A stretch of 64,000 nt of DNA, taken from NCBI GenBank assembly GCA_963745865.1, contig CAVUYZ010000003.1:62001-126000 (forward strand), in the 5' to 3' direction. The notes below the pieces were generated by a model. The model was not told the DNA's origin. It made no database searches and saw only the letters and a program-made list of their open reading frames with translations. Positions 44,291 through 55,016 of this stretch are shown here, piece after piece (within the stretch, counting starts at the first letter, position 1; the number at the start of each line of letters is the position of its first letter). This DNA is from JAHEDH01 sp963745865 (GTDB lineage: Bacteria; Actinomycetota; Acidimicrobiia; Spongiisociales; ZC4RG35). The translations under genes were made by a program, and so were the position numbers.

Positions 44291-47012
44291 ATGGCGTCCT
44301 ATCCGGCAGAGTATGAGCTCGATGTCGTCCTCCGTACCGGGGAGACCGTCCAGGTCCGCCCGATCACCCCGGACGACGGCGATCTGCTCATCGCATTCTT
44401 CGAGCTCTTGGGCCCGGAGAGCAGATACTTTCGGTTCTTCCGGGTCAAACAGGATCTGAACCCCGAAGAAGTGCGGTTCTTCACGAACGTGGACTATCAC
44501 AACCGAATGGCTCTGGTGGTGCTGGACGACGATCGGATGATCGCGGTTGGGCGGTACGACATCGAGGAGGAAGGCGGGTCAGCGGCGGAAGTCGCATTCG
44601 CCGTCGCCGACGACCAACAGGGCCGAGGGATCGGCACCGAGCTCCTCCAACTCCTCACCTCGTATGGGCGTCAGCACGGCGTCGAGCGGTTCCGGGCGTT
44701 CGTACTTCCAGAGAACGTGCAGATGATGCGGGTCTTCCGCAACTCCGGCTACGAGCTGGGTCGGACGGTCGAGGACGGTGTGTACACCGTCGACTTCCCG
44801 GTTGCATACACCGAGGGAGCGAGGACCGCAGCGGAATTCCGTGAAAAGCGGGCGATCGCCTCGTCGATTCTGCCGCTGTTCTTTCCCCGGTCCGTTGCGG
44901 TGATCGGGGCGTCGACGAGGACGGGGGCGATCGGCAACACCCTCTTCCGAAACCTGTTGCATTCGGGGTTCGGCGGAGCCGTCTACCCGATCAACCCCAA
45001 CGCATCGGTTGTGAACTCAGTGAAGGCCTACCCATCGATCGCCGACGTCCCCGACGAGGTCGACCTGGCGTTCATCGCCGTCCCGGCGAGTCACGCCCTC
45101 GAGGCCGCCAGGGAGTGTGCGGCGAAGGGTGTGAGAGGTCTCGTCGTGATCACCGCCGGGTTCAGCGAGATCGGCGGTGAAGGCGATGCTCTCGAGGAAC
45201 AGCTCCTCGAAATCGTCCGACGAGGCGGGATGCGCATGGTCGGTCCCAACTGCATGGGGCTCCTCAACACCTCGCCAACCGTCTCCATGAACGGGACCTT
45301 CGCCCCGATCTACCCACCGGCCGGCAATATTGCGATGTCGTCGCAGTCGGGGGCGCTCGGAATCGCCATCCTCGAGTACGCCCAGCGCAACGGGCTGGGC
45401 ATCAGCCAGTTCGTCTCGGTGGGCAACAAGGCGGATGTGTCCGGAAACGATCTGCTCCTGCATTGGGAGGACGACCCGGCGACCGATGTCATCCTGCTGT
45501 ATCTGGAGTCGTTCGGGAATCCCCGCCGTTTCGCCCGGATCGCACCGCGGGTGGCTCGCAAGAAGCCGATCGTCGCCGTGAAGTCCGGCCGAACCGAGGC
45601 CGGGAGTCGGGCAGCGTCCTCGCATACAGGTGCCCTGGCGTCGCTCGACGTCGCCGTCGATGCACTGTTCCATCAGTCCGGTGTCATCCGAACCGAGACA
45701 CTCGAGGAGATGTTCGCGGTCGGAGCGATTCTGGCGCATCAGCCGATCCCCAAGGGGCGGCGGGTCGGCATCATCACCAATGCAGGGCGGGCCCGGCATC
45801 CTCGCCGCCGATGCGCTCGAATCGAGAGGCCTGTTTCTCCCCGAGCTGTCGTCGGAACTCCAGTCGAGCATCATGACGGCGTTGCCGAGCGAGGCAAGTG
45901 CCCGCAACCCGGTCGACCTGATCGCAGGAGCCCAGACCTCGGAGTTCCGCCATGCCGTCCGGGAGATCTTGAACAGCGGAGAAGTCGACACGCTGATGGT
46001 GATCTATGTGCCGACCACGCCGAGCGGGATCATCGAGATCGGGACAGCCGTCCTGGAAGAGGCCGAGGTCTACGAGGGGGACACCACGATCATCTCGGTG
46101 TTCATGCAATCCGAGCAGATCTCGGACCTGATGAGCAGCGAGAAGGCGACGATCCCGACCTTCCCGTTTCCCGAGAACGCTGCCCGGGCGCTTGCCCGGG
46201 TGGTGCGACACGGCGAATGGCTGCAACGCGACCCGGGGACCATCCCGACATTCGACGACGTCGATCCCGAGGGAGCCCGCCTCATCGTCGTCGACGCGTT
46301 GAGTCAGATGGGCGAGGAAGGCGGATGGCTGGAGTCGGCGGATGTCGACGCCATTCTCGGAGCGTTCGGGATAGCCCTTCCGGCCACGGAGGTCGCCGCG
46401 ACCGCCGACGAAGCGGTCGAGGCGGCTCGCCGGATCGGTGGGCGGGTGGCGCTGAAAGTCGTGTCGGCGTCGGCACTGCACAAGTCCGATGTCGGCGGGG
46501 TGTTGTTGGACGTCTCCGGCGACGACCTCGTCAGGGAAGGGTTCGAGCAGGTCACATCGGCGGTCGACGAATTCGACGGCGTGCTGGTCCAGGAGATGGT
46601 CGATGGTGGTCACGAGATCCTGATCGGCATGACCGAGGATCCGAACTTCGGGCCATTGCTGGTATACGGGCTCGGCGGGGTATACGTCGAGTTGCTCAAG
46701 GACGTCGCCTTCCGGCTCAACCCACTGACAGATGTGGACGCGGTCGAGATGATCAACGGGATCAAGGGGGCTGCGCTGCTCGAGGGGTATCGGAACATGC
46801 CGCTGGGGGACCTCGAAGCCGTCAGGGAGACGTTGCTCAGGGTCTCGGCGATGGTTACGTCCATCCCCGAGATCACGGAGATGGATCTCAACCCGGTGAA
46901 GGTCCTCGAGCCGGGAAAGGGCGTTCGGGCGGTCGATGCTCGCATCAGGGTCAAGCCGACCCGTGAAGGGTGGTCACCAGAGCTGCTCGACCTGCCGACA
47001 GTCGTGGGATGA
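44291..47012 (+). CDS. GNAT acetyltransferase fused to ADP-forming CoA ligase (Pat-like) (one frameshift)
   Basis: About 907 residues. N-terminal GNAT domain (PITPDDGDLLIAFFELL; acetyl-CoA loop DDQQGRGIGTELLQLL; FRNSGYELGRTV). Then a CoA-binding Rossmann domain (FFPRSVAVIGASTRTGAIGN), a succinyl-CoA synthetase-like domain (SQSGALGIAILEYA; catalytic His in ASSHTGALAS) and a C-terminal ATP-grasp (RVALKVVSASALHKSDVGGV). An extra c near 45789 breaks ITNAG from GPGILAADALESRG. Proteins of this plan are annotated as acetate-CoA ligase/GNAT and include lysine acetyltransferases that inactivate acyl-CoA synthetases. Start ATG 44291 is 29 bases after the DUF4129-like gene. Whether the ligase half is catalytic is unknown. 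Confidence 0.9.
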
Positions 47013-47037
47013 TGTCGGCTCGGATAGGGTGGGGAAC

Positions 47038-47806
47038 ATGTCACTCGTCGAACTCGAAATCGATGGCCCCGTTGCCGTCGTCACACTGAACCGCCCACCT
47101 GTCAACGCGCTCTCCCAGGAGCTCTCGGTCGCACTCGAGGAGACGTTCGGAGCATGCACCGACAGCGCCATCCGGGCGGTCGTCGTCACCGGGGCGCCCC
47201 ACTTTGCTGCGGGCGCCGACATCAAGGGCTTTCCAGGACGCCTACGACAGTGACGACGACGACGTGTTGGCGCGGGCGTTGGTCGATGCGGTTTGGGCGC
47301 TCGAAGGACTCGCCAAGCCGACCATCGCAGCCATTCGCGGATACGCGCTCGGCGGCGGTCTCGAACTCGCGATGGGGGCCGACTTCCGATACCTGTCCGA
47401 CCAGGCGCAGGTCGGTCAGCCCGAGATCAAGCTCGGCCTGATTCCTGGCGGGGGAGGAACGCAGCGCCTCACCAGGATCGTTGGGATCCAGAAAGCCAAA
47501 GACATCGTCTTCACGGGCCGATTCGTCTCCGCTCAGGAGGCGCTCGACATCGGTCTGGCGGACGCGGTGTTCCCCGAAGACGAACTGCTCGACGCCGCAT
47601 TAGGCGCCGCCAGGAGATATGCCGAGGGACCGACGAAGGCGATCGCCGCGGCAAAGCGAGCGATCAACGACGGCGTCGGTCTCTCGATGCGCGATCGCAT
47701 CGAGTTGGAGGCGGAAGCCTTCAACGACGTCTTCTGGACGGCAGACGCCAAAGAGGGTGTCGCAGCATTCATCGAAAAACGAAAGCCGGGATTCGGCGGG
47801 AGCTAA
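47038..47806 (+). CDS. Enoyl-CoA hydratase/isomerase family protein (one frameshift)
   Basis: Crotonase-fold enzyme of about 256 residues. N terminus LEIDGPVAVVTLNRPPVNAL, oxyanion-hole segments PHFAAGADIK and GYALGGGLELAMGADFR, then GQPEIKLGLIPGGGGTQRL with both catalytic Glu positions (PEIKLG and the upstream GGLELA) present, so hydratase activity is plausible. One extra g near 47233 separates AADIK from AFQDAYDSDDDD. The C terminus (KEGVAAFIEKRKPGF) is typical. ATG 47038, 26 bases after the CoA-ligase fusion, same strand. It ends 3 bases from the convergent SRPBCC gene. Confidence 0.92.
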
Positions 47807-47809
47807 GCG

Positions 47810-48244
47810 TTAGCCCTCGATGCGCCGTTTGAGACCGCCCAAGTTCCGCTTCCAGATGAAGCCAAGCACCGGTTTGGCGAGGAAGGCGGTGATGGCGCCG
47901 CCCAGGTAGAGAGGGAACGTCAACTCCTCGGTCCAGGTGAAGCGAGTGCCACCAGCGACCGGCGACAGTCTGAAGAATCCGCTTCCGGTGACCAGCCCGG
48001 AGTGTTTCACCCCGATCGACTCGCCTTCTAGCCATTCGGTCACTTCCATCCGATCGGTGGTCCGCAGTGGCCCGACGACGGTCTTGACGCGCATGACGGT
48101 GCCGATCCCGACTCGTTGGTCGCCGTCGAACTCGATCGATTCGGCGTCGGCCATCCATTCGGCATGCGATGGGAGGTCGGCGGCTTCCCTCCAGACGGTG
48201 TCGATGGGGGCGGCGATGTCGACGAACTGGGTGATCTTGGCCAT
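47810..48244 (-). CDS. SRPBCC (START-like) family protein
   Basis: 144 residues of the helix-grip fold: ITQFVDIAAPIDTVWREAADL, then DGDQRVGIGTVMRVKTVVGP, RMEVTEWLEGESIGVKHSG and the last long helix FLAKPVLGFIWKRNLGGLKRRIEG. Such proteins bind hydrophobic ligands or act as cyclases. Here it is a stand-alone gene, divergent from pepA with about 110 bases between. The ligand is unknown. Confidence 0.85.
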   Translation of the reverse strand: MAKITQFVDIAAPIDTVWREAADLPSHAEWMADAESIEFDGDQRVGIGTVMRVKTVVGPLRTTDRMEVTEWLEGESIGVKHSGLVTGSGFFRLSPVAGGTRFTWTEELTFPLYLGGAITAFLAKPVLGFIWKRNLGGLKRRIEG

Positions 48245-48354
48245 GGTGTCACGTTACGGAGTCGTCGGGGAGTGCGTGAATCGGTCGGCGACGATTCTCG
48301 AGCTGGTGGCACAGCCCTACGCTCGGTCCACGACTCACTCGAAAGGAACACGAC

Positions 48355-49788
48355 ATGCAGGCTCGCTCAGTGAAGGCACCCGGTGACGGAGTCCCCGTCA
48401 TCGTCGGAATGTACGACGAGCGGGTCCCGGCGTCGGGAACCCCTTCGATTTCGAAGGAGAATCGCTCCGTCACTGACGTAGTGTTCGATGCGGTCGGCTT
48501 CACCGGTGCACTCGGCCAGTCAGCCGTTGTCTCGATTGCGTCCGGGACGACCGTGTATGTCGGTCTCGGTGCCGAGCTGGATGCCGAGCGCCTCCGCCAG
48601 GCAGCCGCACACGGTCGCGCAGCGGTCGCGTCCGCCCGCACGTTGGCAACCACGCTGCATCATGTGGAACTGGACGGTGCCGTTGGCGCGGTCATCGACG
48701 GTCTGTCGCTCTCCGACTACTCATTCACGCGTCTCAAGTCGTCACAGGAGGAGCGGGCCGAACTGGCAGTCGAGCTGGTCGCCCCATCCAAGGGCTGGAA
48801 GGACGAGGTGTCGCGGTCGGAGACGATGACCAGGTCCGCCACGCTCGTGAGGGATCTCGTGAATACCCCGCCGCGTGACAAGGCGCCTGCCGATCTCGCC
48901 GCATCGGTCGTCGCTGCGGCGAAGGACGCCGGGTTGACGGTCGAGATCTGGGACGTGGCGAGGCTCGAGAAGGAGCGGATGGGTGGGATTCTCGGTGTGG
49001 GCGGTGGATCGCACCGACCGCCGTGTCTGCTCGTGTTGCGTCACAAGGTCAGGAAGGCCAACCACAGCCTTGCTCTGGTCGGAAAGGGCATCACGTTCGA
49101 TTCGGGTGGCCTGTCTCTCAAGGCCGGGAACATGATGGAGACGATGAAGACGGATATGGCCGGCGCGGCTGCAGTGATCGGAGCGATGCTGGCCATCGCC
49201 GAACTGGGACTGGCCGTCGATGTCGTCGGCTACGCGCCGCTGGCCGAGAACCTGCCGGGCGGGGGAGCGCAGCGTCCCGGCGATGTGTTGACGGCTCGGA
49301 ACGGGAAGACGATCGAGGTCGTCAATACCGATGCCGAGGGCCGGTTGGTCCTCGCCGACGCCCTCTCGCTGGCGGTCGAGTCCGAGCCTGACCTGGTGGT
49401 CGACATCGCAACGCTCACCGGCGCCTGCAAAGTGGCGCTCGGTGAGAAGATCGCCGGACTGTGGAGTAACGACCGAGCTGCGAACGATCGTGTCGTCGCT
49501 GCTGCGGCGGCCGCCGGGGAGCGAGTCTGGTCGATGCCGCAACCGGCCGACTACTGGTCGCTGATCGAGTCGGACATCGCCGACATGCGAAACTCGTCCT
49601 CATCGCGATATGGGAGTGCGATGGCCGCGACGTTGCTGCTGGAGCAGTTCGTCGGCGATGTCCCATGGGCGCATCTGGACATCGCAGGCCCGGCGTGGGC
49701 GACCAAGGCGGAGCACTACATCCCCAAGGGCGCGACCGGCTTCGGAGTTCGCACCCTCGTCCAGATCGCCGAGAGCCTGATCGAGTGA
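48355..49788 (+). CDS. pepA: Leucyl aminopeptidase (M17 family)
   Basis: Di-metal aminopeptidase that trims peptides in the cytosol; PepA homologues can also bind DNA. 477 residues, intact. Metal ligands are in LVGKGITFDSGGLSLKAG and at NTDAEGRLVLADAL (about residue 324), with LATLTGACKVALG-type sequence following (IATLTGACKVALGEKIAGLW). The N-terminal macro-like domain is poorly conserved, as usual. ATG 48355. Confidence 0.95.
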   Translation: MQARSVKAPGDGVPVIVGMYDERVPASGTPSISKENRSVTDVVFDAVGFTGALGQSAVVSIASGTTVYVGLGAELDAERLRQAAAHGRAAVASARTLATTLHHVELDGAVGAVIDGLSLSDYSFTRLKSSQEERAELAVELVAPSKGWKDEVSRSETMTRSATLVRDLVNTPPRDKAPADLAASVVAAAKDAGLTVEIWDVARLEKERMGGILGVGGGSHRPPCLLVLRHKVRKANHSLALVGKGITFDSGGLSLKAGNMMETMKTDMAGAAAVIGAMLAIAELGLAVDVVGYAPLAENLPGGGAQRPGDVLTARNGKTIEVVNTDAEGRLVLADALSLAVESEPDLVVDIATLTGACKVALGEKIAGLWSNDRAANDRVVAAAAAAGERVWSMPQPADYWSLIESDIADMRNSSSSRYGSAMAATLLLEQFVGDVPWAHLDIAGPAWATKAEHYIPKGATGFGVRTLVQIAESLIE

Positions 49789-49870
49789 CCGCGCCCGTTC
49801 TTGTCAGGGGGACGTGGCCAGGTTGCCGTCAACCTTGACAAGAACGGAGTTTGTCGGTGGTGGGTGGGAC

Positions 49871-51009
49871 ATGGGATCATGGGGCGTGCTCTATCTCGAT
49901 CACGCCGCCACAACGCCGATGCGTCCCGAGGTCTGGGAAGCGATGGCCCCGTTCGCTTCCGACCGGTTCGGAAACTCCTCCGGATCTCACGGGGAATCTC
50001 GGCGCGCCAAGAACGCCCTCGAGGCGGCGAGGGAGCGGGCCGCCGAGCTGATCGGTTGCTCACCGCCGGAGATCGTCTTCACCGGGGGCGGAACCGAAGC
50101 CGACAATCTCGCCATCAAAGGGGCGGCCCTCGCCGGTGGGCGTCGGGGAGGTGTCGTGACGGTGGCGACCGAGCACGAAGCGGTGCTCGAGGCTGCCGCG
50201 ATTCCTGGGTCGATTCGGATCAGAGGTTGGGATCGTCGCGGTCGACGCCCACGGCCGGACCTCTGCCGACGCGATCTGCGACGCGGTCCGCCCGGAGACA
50301 GTCGTGGTCTCGGTGATGGCCGTGAACAACGAGACCGGTACCGTCCAGCCGCTCGAAGAGATCGTTCCGGCGGTCCGAGCGCTCGAGCGTCCCATCCTCA
50401 TCCACACCGACGCCATCCAGGCGTTTCCGTCGCGTGATCTCGACGTGGCTCGGCTCGGCGTCGACCTGTTGTCGCTCACCGGGCACAAATTCGGTGGACC
50501 GAAAGGCTCCGGACTGCTGTTCGTGCGCGAGGGAACCAACCTCGAGCCCGTTCTCCACGGGGGTGGTCAGGAGCTCGGACGGCGTTCCGGTACCCACGAC
50601 GTGATGGGAGCCGTCGGTCTCGTGACCGCCATGGAACTCGCCCATCCATCGCAGCCGGTTTACATCCCTGATCGAGCGGGAACGGCGCGAGTTCGAGGCG
50701 CGTCTGTCAGGTGTGGCACATCGCACCATCCCCGAGGAACTCGCCGCGATCCAGCACTCCCATCTCCGGTTTCCCGGGGTGAGGAACGAGACACTGCTCG
50801 TGCGGATGGATCGTCGGGAGCTGGCCGCCTCCGCCGCTTCGGCGTGCCAGTCGGGTGCCAACACGGTGTCGCACGTCCTGACTGCGATGGGACTCGAGCC
50901 GGATGCAGCTCGCGAGTGCCTCCGGTTCTCGTTCGGATGGACGACCGAACCGGGAGACGGCGAACGGGCGGCAGATCTGGTGAAGGACGCACTCGAGGGG
51001 CTGACGTGA
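49871..51009 (+). CDS. Cysteine desulfurase, NifS/IscS type (two frameshifts)
   Basis: PLP enzyme that supplies sulfur from cysteine for Fe-S clusters and tRNA thiolation. About 379 residues. Readable in three pieces: YLDHAATTPMRPEVWEAM through PGSIRI; then GIVAVDAHGRTSADAICDAV, VMAVNNETGTVQPLEEI, HTDAIQAFPSRDLDV and the PLP lysine LTGHKFGGPKGSGLLF; then LIERERREFEARL and the active Cys segment SACQSGANTVSHVL. Breaks near 50222 and 50666. Followed by mnmA with a GTGA overlap, so it is the likely sulfur donor for 2-thiouridine. ATG 49871 is used; GTG 49886 is possible. Confidence 0.93.
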
Positions 51010-52056
51010 GGGCACTCGTCGCCATGTCAGGAGGGGTCGATTCCTCGGTCGCCGCAGCACTTCTCGTACAGGACGGCCACGAGGTCACCGGGGTGACGCT
51101 GAAGCTGTGGCAAGGACCGAACGGAGAGGCACCGACTGCAGGATGCTGCACGGTCTCCGACAGTGAGGACGCCCGCCGGGTGGCCGCCCAGCTCGACATC
51201 CCCTATTACGTGCTGGACTACACCGAGGACTTTGCCGAGGGGGTGGTTGATCGCTTCCTGGCCGACTACGTCTCCGGCCGCACGCCGAACCCGTGCATCG
51301 AGTGCAATCGGACGGTCAAGTTCGACCGGCTCGTCGAGCAGATGGAGCAGTTCGAGTGCGATGTGCTGGTCACCGGCCATTACGCCAGAACCCGGTATCG
51401 CGATGGAGCGTGGCGACTGCTGCGGGGAGTCGACTCCGCCAAGGACCAGAGCTATGTGTTGTCGATGCTGTCACAAGGTCAGCTGGAGAAAGTCCGGTTT
51501 CCGGTTGGGGAGATCAACAAGAGCGAGACCCGACGGATCGCATCGGAGCTGGGCCTGCGCACGGCCACCAAGCCCGAGAGCCAGGACATCTGCTTCGTCG
51601 GCTCGGGCGACTATCGGACATTCATCCGGTCCCAGTCTCCCGAGGTCGAGCATCCGGGGCCGATCGTCGACGTTGACGGCGCCGTCGTTGGATCGCACCG
51701 AGGGCATCGTCGACGTCACCATCGGCCAGCGCCGGGGACTGGCCGTCGCGGTCGGAGAGCCCCGATACGTGACCGAGATTCGCCCGGAGACGAACACGGT
51801 CGTGGTCGGTAGACGCGAGGACCTCGCCAGGCTCGCTGTGGAGCTGTCGGAGGTGACGACCACATCGGGACAGCCGCTCGACGATGGACCGGTCCTGGCG
51901 CAGTACCGGGCGCATGGCGAGGCGGTTCCCGCTGCGCTGCGATCGAACGGATCTGTCGTGCTCGAGTTCGCCGAACCGCAGTTGGCGGTGGCGCCCGGCC
52001 AGACCGTGGCCTTCTACGACGGCGACGAGGTTCTGGGCGGCGCCATCATCACCTGA
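51006..52056 (+). CDS. mnmA: tRNA-specific 2-thiouridylase MnmA (one frameshift)
   Basis: Makes 2-thiouridine at position 34 of Lys, Glu and Gln tRNAs. About 349 residues. PP-loop AMSGGVDSSVAAALL, first catalytic Cys in NPCIECNRTVKFD, second Cys in ESQDICFVGSGDYRTF, and the central loop GHYAR. One extra base near 51693 separates VDGAVV from DRTEGIVDVTIGQRRGL, after which the C-terminal beta barrel runs to 52056. GTG 51006 overlaps the cysteine desulfurase stop. Essential or near-essential in most bacteria, so the break is probably an error. Confidence 0.95.
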
Positions 52057-52167
52057 TCGGGCGGATCGACGCTGCGCACAACTGCTTGGTGAGCGTTACG
52101 ATCGTTCGGTAGGGCGAGCGATCCACCGACTTCGTGTGATCCGCCACAATCGGGACAAGGAGACGCA

Positions 52168-52982
52168 ATGCGAACGACTATTCAGGGCACGAAAGTTCCC
52201 GCTCTCGGGTTCGGAACGTTCCGACTGGCCGGGGACACGTGCCGTGATGCCGTCTTGCATGCGATGCACATCGGATATCGCCACATCGACACCGCGCAGG
52301 CCTACGAGAACGAGGAGAGCGTTGGCGAGGCGATCCGCATGTCGGGTGTGGCTCGCGACGACTACTTCCTCGCGACCAAGATCGACAACGGGCAGCACGC
52401 TGCGGCCAACGTGATCTCGAGTACCGAGGCGAGCCTGAGGAAGCTGGGCGTCGACCATGTCGATCTCCTCATGATCCATTGGCCGACCACTACCGTCCCG
52501 CTGGCAGAGACGATGACTGCGATGCGCGAACTGCAAGAGGCCGGGAAGACGACGCACATCGGCGTGAGCAACTTTCCGACCCATCTGGTCGCCGAGGCGA
52601 TGAAGCACGCCACGATCTTTGCTGACCAGGTGGAATATCATCGCACTGCTCTCCCAGGAGAAGCTCGCCAACCATGGCACGGGAGCACGACTTCATGATC
52701 ACCGCCTATTCACCGCTGGCGCGGGGAAAGGTGGGGGACTATGGCGTGATGAACGACATCGCATCTGATCTCGGCGTGAGTCCGACTGCGGTAGCCCTGG
52801 CATGGCTGATGGAACAGGACAAGGTCGTCCCGATCCCGAAGGCCACCAGCGAGGCGCACATCGAGGACAACTTCGCCGCCATCGACCTGAGATTGACCGA
52901 GTCCCAGGTCGCCGCCATCGACGCCCTTCCCAAGGATCGGCGTCTCGTCAACCCGGGGTTCGCTCCGGACTGGGACGACTGA
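52168..52982 (+). CDS. Aldo/keto reductase (two close frameshifts)
   Basis: NADPH-dependent reductase of the AKR5-like type, about 271 residues. GTKVPALGFGTFRLAG, then IGYRHIDTAQAYENEESVG (catalytic Asp, Tyr), DYFLATKI (Lys), VDLLMIHWPT (His) and PIPKATSEAHIEDNFAA at the cofactor end. Between 52641 and 52674 two single-base insertions displace ALLSQEKLANH; both sit after a cat triplet and before gca. AAGGAG precedes ATG 52168. Substrate unknown. ligA starts 6 bases downstream. Confidence 0.92.
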
Positions 52983-52988
52983 CAGCTC

Positions 52989-55016
52989 GTGACGTCCGAT
53001 CCTGGCGCCCGAGCCCAGGAGCTGCGGGAGCAGATCCGGGAGCACGCGCACCGTTACTACATCCTCGACGACCCGGTCGTTGCTGACGCCGAATACGACG
53101 CGCTGGTTGCCGAGCTGCGGGGCATCGAGGTGGAACATCCCGAGCTGGTGACCGCTGACTCTCCGACCCAACGGGTTGGAGCTCCCCCCTCGGACATGTT
53201 CGCCGAGGTCGTCCATCAGCGTCCTCTGTTCTCGCTCGACAACGCCGACTCCTTCGAGGATCTCGAGGCATGGGAGCAGCGCATCCTTCGCCAGTCGGAC
53301 GAGACGCCCGGCTCATACGCCTGTGAGCTCAAGGTCGATGGCTTGGCCGTCACGCTGACGTTCGAGCGTGGATCCTTCGTGCTCGGAGCGACCCGCGGAG
53401 ACGGGGCTTCCGGTGAGAACGTGACCGCCAATCTGCGAACGATCGAATCGATCCCGCTCACGCTGCGAGGCGACGACGTGCCGTCCCTCCTCGAGGTTCG
53501 CGGAGAGGTCTATATGCCCCTGAGCGCGTTCGAGGAGTTGAACGAGCGGCAAGCCGAACAGGGTGACCGGCTGTTCACGAATCCCCGCAACGCCGCAGCC
53601 GGCTCGGTCCGCCAGAAGCAACCCGCAGTCACCGCATCGCGTGGCCTGTCGATCTGGATCTACCAGGCCGGGATCATCGAGGGCGGACCGGCGCTCCGGA
53701 GCCATACGGAGACGATGCAGTTCCTCCGCGATCTCGGTCTGCGGGTGAATCCCGCCTCGAAGACGGTTCCAGACCTCGCCGGTGTCGAGGAGTACGTCGC
53801 CTGGGCCGATGCGACCCGTCACGATCACGGGTATCAGACCGACGGGGTCGTGGTGAAGGTCGATGATCTCGGCCTCCAGGACCGTCTCGGCTTCACTTCC
53901 AGGGCTCCGAGATGGGCGATCGCGTACAAGTTTCCGCCCGAGGAGCGGACGACCACGCTCCTCGACATCCAGATCAATGTCGGGAGGACCGGGCGCGCCA
54001 CCCCCTTCGCCGTGCTCGATCCGGTGTTCGTCGGAGGCGCCAACGTCGGCATGGCCACCCTCCACAACGAGACCGAGGTTCACCGCAAGGACGTGCGGAT
54101 CGGGGACACGGTGGTGGTTCGGCGAGCGGGCGACGTCATCCCCGAAGTGCTCGGCCCGGTCGAGTCGCTGCGGACCGGCGACGAACGGGTATGGGCCATG
54201 CCAGAGACATGCCCGTTCTGCGGCAATCCGATCGTTCGTCCCGACGGAGAGAAGGATGCCCGTTGTACGGGGGGCTACGAGTGCCCGTCGCGACTGCGCG
54301 AATGGTTGGCGTTCTTCGCCGGGCGCACTGCGATGGACATCGACGGATTGGGATACAAGACCATCGACTTCCTGCTCTCCGAGGGCAAGATCTCCGACCC
54401 GGCCGACATCTTCACGTTGAAGGCGGAGGACTTCGCCGGGTACGAGGGGTGGGGCGAAGTCTCGATCGGGAACCTGCTCGACGGTATCGACGGGGCACGG
54501 GATCGCCCGATCAGCCGACTGATCGTCGCACTCGGCATCAGGCACGTCGGGCCGTCAGCATCGAAGGAACTGGCTCGCCGGTACCGGACGGTCCCGGCCC
54601 TGCTCGACGCACCCGAGGAGGAACTGACCGAGATCGAGGGGATTGGCGACGTCATCGCCGGCGCCTGGACCGAGTGGGCCAACGATGAGGAGAACCGGAG
54701 GCTGATCGAGCGAATGGCAGCAGCCGGTGTGCGGATGGAGGACCCCGAGCCTGACGGCGTCGGATCGTCACTGCTCGACGGCTGCGTCTTCGTCGTCACG
54801 GGCACGCTCCCGTCCCACAGCAGGGACGAGGCCAAGGAGGCGGTTGAAGCCCGTGGGGGAAAGGTCACGGGGTCGGTGTCCGGCAAGACCACGGCCGTGA
54901 TCGCAGGTGAATCTCCGGGCGGCTCGAAGCTGTCGAAGGCCGAGGAATTGGGGATACCGGTGCTTGGGCCAGAGGAGTTCGAGGCGTTGTTGGCGGAGGG
55001 TTACTCGCCGGGGTAG
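52989..55016 (+). CDS. ligA: NAD-dependent DNA ligase
   Basis: Seals nicks in replication and repair using NAD+. 675 residues, intact. Domain Ia at the N terminus (YYILDDPVVADAEYDALV), adenylation lysine in CELKVDGLAVTL (about residue 115), OB fold with VGRTGRATPFAVLDPV, the zinc finger CPFCGNPI ... CTGGYECPS, four HhH motifs (LGIRHVGPSASKELA; IEGIGDVIAG) and a C-terminal BRCT domain (LDGCVFVVTGTLPSHSRDEA). GTG 52989. The last 16 bases overlap the convergent ppa gene. Confidence 0.97.
   Translation: MTSDPGARAQELREQIREHAHRYYILDDPVVADAEYDALVAELRGIEVEHPELVTADSPTQRVGAPPSDMFAEVVHQRPLFSLDNADSFEDLEAWEQRILRQSDETPGSYACELKVDGLAVTLTFERGSFVLGATRGDGASGENVTANLRTIESIPLTLRGDDVPSLLEVRGEVYMPLSAFEELNERQAEQGDRLFTNPRNAAAGSVRQKQPAVTASRGLSIWIYQAGIIEGGPALRSHTETMQFLRDLGLRVNPASKTVPDLAGVEEYVAWADATRHDHGYQTDGVVVKVDDLGLQDRLGFTSRAPRWAIAYKFPPEERTTTLLDIQINVGRTGRATPFAVLDPVFVGGANVGMATLHNETEVHRKDVRIGDTVVVRRAGDVIPEVLGPVESLRTGDERVWAMPETCPFCGNPIVRPDGEKDARCTGGYECPSRLREWLAFFAGRTAMDIDGLGYKTIDFLLSEGKISDPADIFTLKAEDFAGYEGWGEVSIGNLLDGIDGARDRPISRLIVALGIRHVGPSASKELARRYRTVPALLDAPEEELTEIEGIGDVIAGAWTEWANDEENRRLIERMAAAGVRMEDPEPDGVGSSLLDGCVFVVTGTLPSHSRDEAKEAVEARGGKVTGSVSGKTTAVIAGESPGGSKLSKAEELGIPVLGPEEFEALLAEGYSPG

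Noticed and set aside
50304..51812. An open frame spanning cysteine desulfurase and MnmA, suggesting a fused sulfur-transfer enzyme
   Set aside because: It results from the desulfurase frame break near 50666; the correct desulfurase C terminus ends at 51009 and mnmA has its own GTG start at 51006.
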